A stretch of 64,000 nucleotides of DNA, taken from NCBI RefSeq assembly GCF_003003035.1, contig NZ_PVTS01000003.1, positions 124,001-188,000 on the forward strand, in the 5' to 3' direction. The stretch is from Marinilabilia salmonicolor. GTDB taxonomy: Bacteria > Bacteroidota > Bacteroidia > Bacteroidales > Marinilabiliaceae. Both the position numbers and the translations under genes were made by a program. Positions 57,481 to 64,000 of the stretch are shown here, piece by piece. Within the stretch, counting starts at the first letter, position 1. Each line of letters begins with the position of its first letter. The notes beneath the pieces were generated by a model that saw only the letters and a list, made by a program, of their open reading frames with translations, made no database searches and was not told the origin of the DNA.

Positions 57481-57578
57481 CAGCTTAAAATCTGCAAAGC
57501 AAAGCAACCTCCTTTCAAAAAACATGTTTCTCCGGACATTAGTGTTTAACAATTATAAAAAACTATACTAAAGTACTA

Positions 57579-57609
57579 TTGAAGAGCGTCATAATCTTCG
57601 GTATTTTTG
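57579..57609 (+). promoter_or_regulatory. promoter of the predicted small RNA
   Basis: TTG (57579-57581), 20 bp, then TATTTTTG (57602-57609), a good Bacteroidota promoter with no open reading frame after it. Confidence 0.6.
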
Positions 57610-57615
57610 CCTCCC

Positions 57616-57878
57616 AAAAGATAGCAGACTAACAACAATGAATGTATTTAAACAAATTCAAAGCGATACGTTATGTTTAAATTCAAAACAGTCATCGTAA
57701 GCCTTGCCCCAACAGCCAAATTGTGAGCACGGGTGAAAAACATAAGTTGTCCCAAACAGGAAAGATTGCCCTACAAAGGGCCCCTGCCCTATGCCTTAAC
57801 ACCTGACAGATTCAAGCCCGAAACACCCAAACAGGCTTAGTAAAAAACACCTGAGGAAATTTCCCGGGTGTTTTTTTT
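57616..57878 (+). ncRNA. predicted structured small RNA (6S-like?)
   Basis: From the promoter to an intrinsic terminator (57846-57878: AACACC with GGTGTT, then eight Ts) is about 260 nt without a protein-coding frame. TAAGCCT (57698-57704) pairs with AGGCTTA (57833-57839); inside, GGGTG (57731-57735) with CACCC (57824-57828), CAGG (57757-57760) with CCTG (57783-57786) and the apical hairpin GCCCT-ACAA-AGGGC (57768-57781). A long hairpin with large internal bubbles is the plan of 6S RNA, but I cannot confirm that identity. Confidence 0.5.
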
Positions 57879-58104
57879 AATAATATCGGCAACGACCAAT
57901 GCCCCGAAACCAAATCTGCCCATATCCAATATTGATTTCAAAATGCCTCATACCCAAAATGGGTGAAGAGCAATCTAGTAAATTCCAACAATAAGTGGGA
58001 AGTGAAAAAAACTTCAAAACACAGGGCATAGCTTTGGGATATTGCTCTCAAACTTTCAGCCAGTAAACACTTTTCCTGTCATTAGTACAAGGCCGGCTAA
58101 ACCA
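57879..58104. other. intergenic, no feature seen
   Basis: Between the small RNA terminator and the YdcZ-type gene's stop codon I see no gene and no strong hairpin. Confidence 0.4.
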
Positions 58105-58554
58105 TCATCGTTGGATAAGCAGGATTCCCAGGATCAACAACACAATACCGGCTACCCGGCTCAGGGAAATGGCATGCACGCTGACACCAAAGAAGCCAAA
58201 ATGATCAATCACAGCAGCAATAATTAACTGTCCGGCAATAGAGGCCGCCAACATGGTGGTCACCCCAATCTGCGGAATCAAAAGAACTACGGAAGTAACA
58301 AACATGGCTCCTATGGCCCCTCCGAGAAACAGATACCAGGGAATGGCTTTTAAATCGGAAAATGAGGGAACGGAAGTTCGCAAAACGATATTTAGCAGAA
58401 TCAAAATGAGGGTGCCAACCAGAAAATTGGTTAATGATGCCTGCAGAGGATGTTTAAGAAAAGAGGATAATTGGGCATTGATACTGCCCTGAATCGACAG
58501 GAAACCACCAATCAGCAATGCTGCAATAATGAGAATGTATTTAGTCATGCGCAA
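58105..58554 (-). CDS. YdcZ/DUF606 family DMT transporter
   Basis: A membrane protein of 149 residues with five helices. The G-x-x-x-x-x-Q-G-x-x-N pattern in IGGFLSIQGSINAQL, then PLQASLTNFLVGTLIL and the FLGGAIGAMFVTSVVLLIP block match the half-size DUF606 family of the drug/metabolite transporter superfamily. Such proteins act as dimers; no partner gene is adjacent. Substrate unknown. Confidence 0.88.
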   Translation of the reverse strand: MRMTKYILIIAALLIGGFLSIQGSINAQLSSFLKHPLQASLTNFLVGTLILILLNIVLRTSVPSFSDLKAIPWYLFLGGAIGAMFVTSVVLLIPQIGVTTMLAASIAGQLIIAAVIDHFGFFGVSVHAISLSRVAGIVLLILGILLIQR

Positions 58555-58599
58555 TCATTTTCGGCGCAAGTTACGGAGCTTCGGTCATTCGTACAAATA

Positions 58600-59379
58600 T
58601 TACTGTTTGGTAAATATGGACATTTGATTGTCAAAGTTCAGGTAATAGTCACCGCGTTCCAGCCCCTGAACAATAACAGAATCATCATAGCCCTTAAAAA
58701 CAATACGTCCCTGAATATCATAGATTTCGTAAAGTGTTGGTTCAGAAAACACCAGACTGTCTTCCACTTTCATGGAGGCAATCGATACGACAGGTTTGTT
58801 CTTTTCCAAAACAACTTCCGGCGACAATTGCCGTTTATTGTTATGATCGGTTTGTCTGACCCTGAAACGGTTCTCACCCGAATGCATCCTGACAGGAATA
58901 CGGTATTCGTGCGTTCCCGGCACACCTTTTCCGTTCACTGAACCTACCTGCACCCACTTATTCCAGCGATATTGCTCTACGATAAACGGTAGGGATCCGG
59001 CTTCATGATTTGTTTTCCAAATGAGATTATCCTGATTTACGGCAATATCAATAGTTTTAAAAGATGCACGTGGAGCCAGTACTTCCGGATTAATGACAGC
59101 AGGCTGGCAGCCCTCTTTATATTTTATAACAACTTGAACAGGTTCCCCGATAGCAAAACGAAACACAGTAAGATCAATTTCAAACGAACTGGAATTGATT
59201 TCATCGGTGGTAGTTTGTCCGTTAACCATTACCTCAAAGACACAAAAACCTACACCTGATTCGGCATAAGGATTTTGCACATAAAGATTATCTCCCTGAT
59301 AAGAGCCGTTAATTTCTATCTCACCGGCAAACAGAGATGCGGCAAACATGCTAAACAAAAATATCCAAAGAAATCTCAT
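58600..59379 (-). CDS. secreted protein with possible T9SS-type C-terminal domain
   Basis: A protein of 259 residues with a signal peptide (about 1-18, ending SLFAG) and beta-sandwich-like body. The final 60 residues (PTLYEIYDIQGRIVFKGYDD, then GLERGDYYLNFD and FTKQ) follow the pattern of type A sorting domains used by the type IX secretion system, though in a weak form. Role unknown. It lies alone between the YdcZ and ispG genes. Confidence 0.6.
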   Translation of the reverse strand: MRFLWIFLFSMFAASLFAGEIEINGSYQGDNLYVQNPYAESGVGFCVFEVMVNGQTTTDEINSSSFEIDLTVFRFAIGEPVQVVIKYKEGCQPAVINPEVLAPRASFKTIDIAVNQDNLIWKTNHEAGSLPFIVEQYRWNKWVQVGSVNGKGVPGTHEYRIPVRMHSGENRFRVRQTDHNNKRQLSPEVVLEKNKPVVSIASMKVEDSLVFSEPTLYEIYDIQGRIVFKGYDDSVIVQGLERGDYYLNFDNQMSIFTKQ

Positions 59380-59523
59380 AGGATTCGGGGATGTGGTTTT
59401 AAACTCCTGTTACCAAAATCAGTAGTGCAATTTAAAAATTAAACCCCCGAAGTGCAAAAAAAGCCAACGGCCTGAAAGCATCTTTTACGCCTTTGTATCT
59501 ATTTTTTTGACCAACAGCATTTT

Positions 59524-61395
59524 TTAATCAACCGGCTCATGCCAATCGCCATGATTTTTAATCAACTGCACCAATTCTTCCACTGCATCTGATTCGGGAA
59601 TGCTCTTTCTAACCAGCTCCCTGTTTCTGAAGAGAGAAATACGCCCGGGACCGGCACCCACATAACCATAGTCGGCATCGGCCATTTCGCCAATTCCATT
59701 AACGATACATCCCATAACCGCTATTTTCAAACCCTTGAGATGTCCGGTTTGCTGCCTCACTTTTGCGGTGGTACTCTGCAAATCAAACAGGGTACGACCG
59801 CAACCGGGACAAGAGATGTATTCCGTTTTTGAAAAACGAACACGGGATGCCTGGAGGATGCCGAATCCCGTGGACACCATGATCGGGACCGATTGCAAAA
59901 AACCTGTAAGCGCTATTCCGTCACCATAGCCATCCAGAAACAAGAGCCCCGTATCTGCAGCTGATTTCAACTGATAATCCTCATCTGTACATTCATCATA
60001 GTACTGTGACACAATAACAGGATGTGTAAGACCTTCGTTCTGCATTGTCAGAAAAAAGGCGCGTCTGTCTGCGGTAGGATTGGGATGATCTGAGTCAAGT
60101 AAGATGACTACATCCTTTTTATTTTTCAACAATTCCTGCATCCCGGGGGTCAAATCACTGTTGGTACAGTTTAAAAACAAAGCCCCTTCGTGACTGCTCC
60201 AGTCTTCATCCGCATCAAAAAGAGGATAGACGTTAGAAGATGAACTTTCATGACTTTCAGCTGGAACCACTTTAACGACATGCTTCCAGGACTCAGGGAT
60301 TTCGGAGAATTGATCATCATCACAAATTACAATATCAGGGGTTTCCGTTCCTTCCGAAATCGTGGACTTACCCCTGACATCAACAACAACAGCCGCAGGC
60401 ATTTCGCCTCCAATATTCAGCACCTGATGCGTTGATCTTTTTTGATATTTGAAAGGACTGTAAACCCCTGTTTCGACTGGAGGCACAGGAACATGCTCGG
60501 CCCTTTTATTGAAATGCTCCACCAGCATAGCAGCCACGGGAATCTCATTCTCTGGAGGTTCTGTCAGAGAAACACGAATGGTATCACCCAGGCCGTCAGT
60601 CAGTAAAGCTCCGATGCCCACTGCCGATTTCAGGCGGCCATCTTCTCCGCTACCGGCTTCGGTAACACCCAGATGCAGGGGGAAATGCATCTCTTCCCGT
60701 TTCATTGCAGCAACCAGCAACCGCACCGTATGTACCATTACCCTGGTATTGCTGGATTTTATACTAAGAACAACATTATTAAAATCTTCCTCCTTACAAA
60801 TTCTCAGGTATTCCATGCAGGACTCAACCATGCCTTCGGGTGTGTCCCCGAATTTCGACATCATACGGTCAGACAAACTCCCATGGTTGGTCCCGATACG
60901 AATGGAAGTTCCGTGTTTGCGGCACAAATTGAGGAACGGTATCAGCTTTTCTCTAATCTGGCGCAGCCCTTCCCGGTCTTCATCACTGTCTGCCACAATC
61001 TCTTTAAACTTTTTGGCTCCTCCCGTAAAGTTCCCGGGATTGATGCGCACTTTTTCGATAAGTGTGGCAGCAATTTCAGCAGCGGCAGGATTAAAGTGAA
61101 CATCAGCCACCAATGGGACATTACAATTCTTCTCTTCTAATCTCTTTTTAATAAATTCCAGATTTTTTGCTTCCCTGCGCCCCTGTGTAGTAATCCTGAC
61201 CAGTTCTCCACCGGCTTCAGCAATCCTGACAGCCTGATCAACGGTAGCCTCTGTATCTAATGTATTGGTGGTTGTCATGGACTGAATTCTCACCGGATTA
61301 TCTCCTCCAATAATAACACTACCCACTTTTACAGGATCTGTTTTCAGTCTATTGTACTGAAAATAGGAATCACAAAAATTTAGCCGCTCCTTCAT
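59524..61395 (-). CDS. ispG: 4-hydroxy-3-methylbut-2-enyl diphosphate synthase (IspG/GcpE)
   Basis: A protein of 623 residues: N-terminal TIM barrel (about 15-290, VGSVIIGGDNPVRIQSMTTT), a large inserted middle domain, and the C-terminal [4Fe-4S] domain with CPGCGRTLFDL and GCIVNGIGEMADADYG. The insertion is the normal form in Bacteroidota, Chlamydiae and plants. It makes HMBPP in the MEP isoprenoid pathway. The frame is open to 61521, but the Met at 61395 gives the family start and the extra 42 residues overlap the gldA promoter region. Confidence 0.96.
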   Translation of the reverse strand: MKERLNFCDSYFQYNRLKTDPVKVGSVIIGGDNPVRIQSMTTTNTLDTEATVDQAVRIAEAGGELVRITTQGRREAKNLEFIKKRLEEKNCNVPLVADVHFNPAAAEIAATLIEKVRINPGNFTGGAKKFKEIVADSDEDREGLRQIREKLIPFLNLCRKHGTSIRIGTNHGSLSDRMMSKFGDTPEGMVESCMEYLRICKEEDFNNVVLSIKSSNTRVMVHTVRLLVAAMKREEMHFPLHLGVTEAGSGEDGRLKSAVGIGALLTDGLGDTIRVSLTEPPENEIPVAAMLVEHFNKRAEHVPVPPVETGVYSPFKYQKRSTHQVLNIGGEMPAAVVVDVRGKSTISEGTETPDIVICDDDQFSEIPESWKHVVKVVPAESHESSSSNVYPLFDADEDWSSHEGALFLNCTNSDLTPGMQELLKNKKDVVILLDSDHPNPTADRRAFFLTMQNEGLTHPVIVSQYYDECTDEDYQLKSAADTGLLFLDGYGDGIALTGFLQSVPIMVSTGFGILQASRVRFSKTEYISCPGCGRTLFDLQSTTAKVRQQTGHLKGLKIAVMGCIVNGIGEMADADYGYVGAGPGRISLFRNRELVRKSIPESDAVEELVQLIKNHGDWHEPVD

Positions 61396-61450
61396 AATAT
61401 CTTTTTTGGTGGAACCAAAATTAATAACTTTGAAGCAAAGAAAGAGAGAA

Positions 61451-62356
61451 ATGTCTATAACAGTATCCGAAGTTTCGAAGTTTTTTGGCAAACAGAAGGC
61501 CCTCAACAATGTCTCCTTCAATATTCCGACCGGTCAGGTAGTTGGTTTCCTTGGCCCCAACGGTGCCGGAAAATCCACCATGATGAAAATCCTGACAGGC
61601 TATCTGCCGGCATCATCGGGAAGTGTGGAGATTTCAGGTACGCTCATTGACGGCAACAACCTGGAGCTCAGAAAAAAAGTCGGCTACCTGCCTGAGCACA
61701 ACCCTCTGTACCAGGATATGTATATTGAAGAGTACCTTAAATTTGTTGCAGACATTTACAAGTTAACCGACAGTAAAAAACGCATTGCTGAGATTATAGA
61801 AACCACCGGACTGATTCCCGAAAGACACAAAAAAATCGGGGCCTTATCCAAAGGTTACCGTCAACGGGTAGGATTGGCGCAGGCTCTGCTTCCTGACCCG
61901 GAGGTACTCATTCTGGATGAGCCGACTACCGGCCTCGACCCCAATCAAATTGTAGAAGTTCGAAACCTGATTACCAAACTTGGAGAAGCAAAAACGATTT
62001 TACTGTCCACCCATATCATGCAGGAAGTTCAGGCCATTTGCGAACGGGTAATCATCATCAACAAAGGAGACATTGTTGCCGATGAAGCAGCAGCTGATCT
62101 GGAAAAAAGCTTTGAAAATAAGTTATCCAGAGTATATGTGGAATACGATGGGCATCCGGCACCGGAAAAAATAAATGCCCTGCAAGGTGTAGAATCGGTT
62201 TCCCCCAAAAACAATGGTTACCTGGTCAATGTTCAATCAGGTTACGATGTGCGTCCTTCTTTGTTTAAGCTTGCGGTGGAAAACAACCTGGTTATTCTGG
62301 CCCTTTCAGTAGAAAAAGAATCACTTGAAGACTTGTTCCATTCACTCACAGTCTGA
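61451..62356 (+). CDS. gldA: GldA-like ABC transporter ATPase
   Basis: A protein of 301 residues: Walker A GPNGAGKST, LSKGYRQRVGLAQALL signature, Walker B VLILDEPTTGLD and a C-terminal domain of the type found in ABC-2 ATPases. It matches GldA, which in gliding Bacteroidota works with GldF and GldG; those genes are not in the window, so a gliding role is unproven. I chose 61451 over the upstream Met at 61406 because it gives the standard MSITVSEVSKFFG start, 18 bp after a TAACTTTG box (61425-61432). Confidence 0.85.
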   Translation: MSITVSEVSKFFGKQKALNNVSFNIPTGQVVGFLGPNGAGKSTMMKILTGYLPASSGSVEISGTLIDGNNLELRKKVGYLPEHNPLYQDMYIEEYLKFVADIYKLTDSKKRIAEIIETTGLIPERHKKIGALSKGYRQRVGLAQALLPDPEVLILDEPTTGLDPNQIVEVRNLITKLGEAKTILLSTHIMQEVQAICERVIIINKGDIVADEAAADLEKSFENKLSRVYVEYDGHPAPEKINALQGVESVSPKNNGYLVNVQSGYDVRPSLFKLAVENNLVILALSVEKESLEDLFHSLTV

Positions 62357-62365
62357 CCTCAGAGG

Positions 62366-63010
62366 TCAGGGAGCCACCTGCATGAGATCCCACTCACCAT
62401 CAGGCTGAAGCGTATATACGAATCGTTGATGCATTCTGTTGGGACGCCCCTGCCAAAATTCCACTTTATGCGGAACAATCAGGTAGCCACCCCAATGAGG
62501 GGGACGAGGTACTTCTTTACCCCTGAATTGCTGCTCAAATTTACGGAAACGCTCCATCAACATATCATCTCCACCTATTGCCCTGCTCTGCGGAGAAGCC
62601 CAGGCACCAATCCGGCTTTCTCTGGGACGCGAAGCAAAATAATTATCTGAGGCTTCAGCAGATAGTTTTGAAACCCGTCCTTCCCAACGCACCTGTCGTT
62701 CCAGCAATGGCCAAAAGAAATTGGCTGAAACTTTGGGGTTATGCCCCATCTGCAAACCCTTGGAACTGTTGTAATTGGTAAAAAAGGAGATGCCGGCGTC
62801 GGAAACATCCTTCAGCAAAACCACACGTTGAGTGGGTTGTCCTGAAGCATCCACAGTAGCCAGAGACATGGCCGTTGGTTCCGTATCCTCAGCAGCAATG
62901 GCATCCTCCAGCCAATTCTGAAACTGCAATGCCGGGGATAGCTCCATTTCTTCACGTTTCATCTCCCACTGCTCATAATTTCTGCGGATATCGGAATACT
63001 TACTATGCAA
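62366..63010 (-). CDS. pdxH: pyridoxamine 5'-phosphate oxidase
   Basis: A protein of 214 residues: SDIRRNYEQWEM, MSLATVDASGQPTQRVVLLK (FMN binding), RQVRWEGRVSKL, SRIGAWASPQS and the C-terminal VEFWQGRPNRMHQRFVY. It oxidises PNP/PMP to pyridoxal 5'-phosphate with FMN. I place the start at the TTG at 63010, which restores the family length and N terminus; an ATG at 63118 would add 36 hydrophobic residues with no counterpart and run through a TAGTTTTG promoter-like box. The start choice is uncertain. Confidence 0.88.
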   Translation of the reverse strand: MHSKYSDIRRNYEQWEMKREEMELSPALQFQNWLEDAIAAEDTEPTAMSLATVDASGQPTQRVVLLKDVSDAGISFFTNYNSSKGLQMGHNPKVSANFFWPLLERQVRWEGRVSKLSAEASDNYFASRPRESRIGAWASPQSRAIGGDDMLMERFRKFEQQFRGKEVPRPPHWGGYLIVPHKVEFWQGRPNRMHQRFVYTLQPDGEWDLMQVAP

Positions 63011-63165
63011 AACAAAATATTTTGTGGTTGAATATCTCTGGTGAAAAAGCACAAAACTACAAACTTTAACCAGTTTTAATCCGTAAAGAGATAACAGAAA
63101 TCCCCTAAGTCTGTTCATTTTTTTATACTTTTGCAGTTTAAAAACCGATAAAGAGATATCCTCCG

Positions 63166-63702
63166 ATGAAGCGCATTCAACTTTTAGACAAGCAATTTGC
63201 CCTTTCCATACCTGCCAGCGACATAAAAAAAGCCCTTTGGGAAATGGCCGAAAAAATGAACAAGGAACTAAAAGATCAAAATCCTCTTATGATTTGCATC
63301 CTGAACGGTTCCTTTATGTTCTCTGCCGACCTTATGAAGCTAATCGATTTTCCCTGTGAAATCAGTTTCGTAAAATTAGCTTCCTATGAGGGAATGGGCA
63401 GCACAGGAAAGGTGAAGCAACTCATCGGACTGAATGAAGAAATTGAAGGCAGAACAGTTGTTCTGTTGGAAGACATTGTGGACACCGGAGTTACCATCGA
63501 AAACTTGATGAACCAACTGGATTCTCAAAAGCCCAAAGATGTTAAAGTAGCCACTTTGTTATTCAAACCGGAGGCTTGCAAAAAAAATGTTAAACTTGAC
63601 TATGTAGGACTGGAGATTCCTAACGACTTCATTGTGGGGTACGGATTGGATTATGACGGATACGGCAGGAATCTTCCGGATATTTATACCGTAATTGATT
63701 AA
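63166..63702 (+). CDS. hpt: hypoxanthine phosphoribosyltransferase
   Basis: A protein of 178 residues. MICILNGSFMFSADLMKLI, the PRPP-binding VLLEDIVDTGVTIENL and IPNDFIVGYGLDYDGYGRNL are diagnostic. It salvages hypoxanthine or guanine with PRPP to IMP or GMP. A TACTTTTG box at 63126-63133 is the likely -7 element. adk follows 11 bp later, an order common in Bacteroidota. Confidence 0.97.
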   Translation: MKRIQLLDKQFALSIPASDIKKALWEMAEKMNKELKDQNPLMICILNGSFMFSADLMKLIDFPCEISFVKLASYEGMGSTGKVKQLIGLNEEIEGRTVVLLEDIVDTGVTIENLMNQLDSQKPKDVKVATLLFKPEACKKNVKLDYVGLEIPNDFIVGYGLDYDGYGRNLPDIYTVID

Positions 63703-63713
63703 ACACAGCCCTT

Positions 63714-64000
63714 ATGCTAAACGTTGTAATTTTTGGCCCTCCGGGTTCGGGCAAGGGCACCCAAAGTGAAAAAATCATTGAAAAATACGGACTAACCCAC
63801 ATCTCCACAGGCGAGATTCTGCGCAAAGAGATCAATGCCGGTACAGAATTGGGAAAACTTGCCAAGTCATTAATTGACAACGGGCAACTGATTCCGGACG
63901 AAACCATCACCGAAATCCTGAACAAGAAACTGGATTCACTCACAAATACCAAAGGAGTAATTTTTGATGGTTACCCCCGCACAGTGGATCAGGCGGTGAC
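63714..64000 (+). CDS. adk: adenylate kinase, 5' part only
   Basis: The first 95 codons are present; the window ends before the lid domain. MLNVVIFGPPGSGKGTQSEK is the nucleotide-binding P-loop, HISTGEILRKEI the AMP-binding region and FDGYPRTVDQA the conserved Arg segment. It interconverts ATP, AMP and ADP. It is 11 bp after hpt and probably on the same transcript. Confidence 0.97.
   Translation, partial: MLNVVIFGPPGSGKGTQSEKIIEKYGLTHISTGEILRKEINAGTELGKLAKSLIDNGQLIPDETITEILNKKLDSLTNTKGVIFDGYPRTVDQAV

Noticed and set aside
57345-57539. 64-codon open frame across the 24-bp hairpin
   Set aside because: Its sequence is dictated by the palindrome and it has no coding character.
59524-61521. unusually long IspG as a novel fusion
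   Set aside because: The inserted middle domain is the known Bacteroidota form; the extra N-terminal codons are upstream DNA.

Overview
The window is chromosomal DNA of a member of the phylum Bacteroidota. The evidence is a SusC/SusD polysaccharide utilisation locus with a hybrid two-component regulator, repeated promoters of the TAnnTTTG type, a two-subunit methylmalonyl-CoA mutase, a GldA-like ABC ATPase, a long (about 620 residue) IspG, a fused HU-like/SPOR protein and a possible T9SS C-terminal domain. The set looks most like Bacteroidales/Marinilabiliales, but that placement is inference. No rRNA, tRNA, CRISPR array or prophage was seen.

Layout. (1) 0.16-17.5 kb: a beta-1,4-galactan utilisation locus: GH53 endo-galactanase, GH2 beta-galactosidase, SusC, SusD and a SusE-like lipoprotein in one leftward operon, a separate clan GH-A hydrolase (possibly GH147) downstream, and a divergent hybrid two-component sensor. 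(2) 17.6-20.7 kb: a decayed gene, a 2-Cys glutathione peroxidase with an OhrR-type regulator, a methyltransferase and an esterase. (3) 21.1-26.8 kb: a tight operon for a processive GT2 glycosyltransferase, a HEAT-repeat membrane protein and a TPR/YaiO outer-membrane barrel, bracketed by two paralogous receiver-only proteins; it resembles an exopolysaccharide synthesis and export machine. (4) 26.9-30.0 kb: a Fur/Zur-type regulator and a znuACB zinc importer, preceded by two copies of a palindrome, the second centred exactly on the regulator's start codon.

(5) 30-48.7 kb: mostly housekeeping genes (ribF, ahcY, greA, HIT protein, ruvC, serS, rplU-rpmA, asnS, S9 peptidase, EamA transporter) separated by unusually long, repeat-rich intergenic DNA. 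(6) 49-56 kb: a REP-associated type transposase (RAYT-like) lying between two 367-bp nearly identical repeats full of small hairpins, then mutB and mutA with a GxxExxY nuclease-family gene wedged exactly between them and bounded by imperfect inverted repeats. (7) 56-64 kb: a PAS-LuxR regulator, a gene-free kilobase with a probable small structured RNA (own promoter and terminator), a 24-bp perfect hairpin, then ispG, gldA, pdxH, hpt and the start of adk.

The most unusual material is the intergenic DNA: at least five repeat or element families (a 101-bp repeat with compensatory base changes in its hairpin, two degenerate 120-220 bp families, a small inverted-repeat element, and the RAYT/REP set). 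The best candidates for under-described systems are the receiver-flanked glycosyltransferase operon, the RAYT with its long direct repeats, and the GxxExxY cassette.
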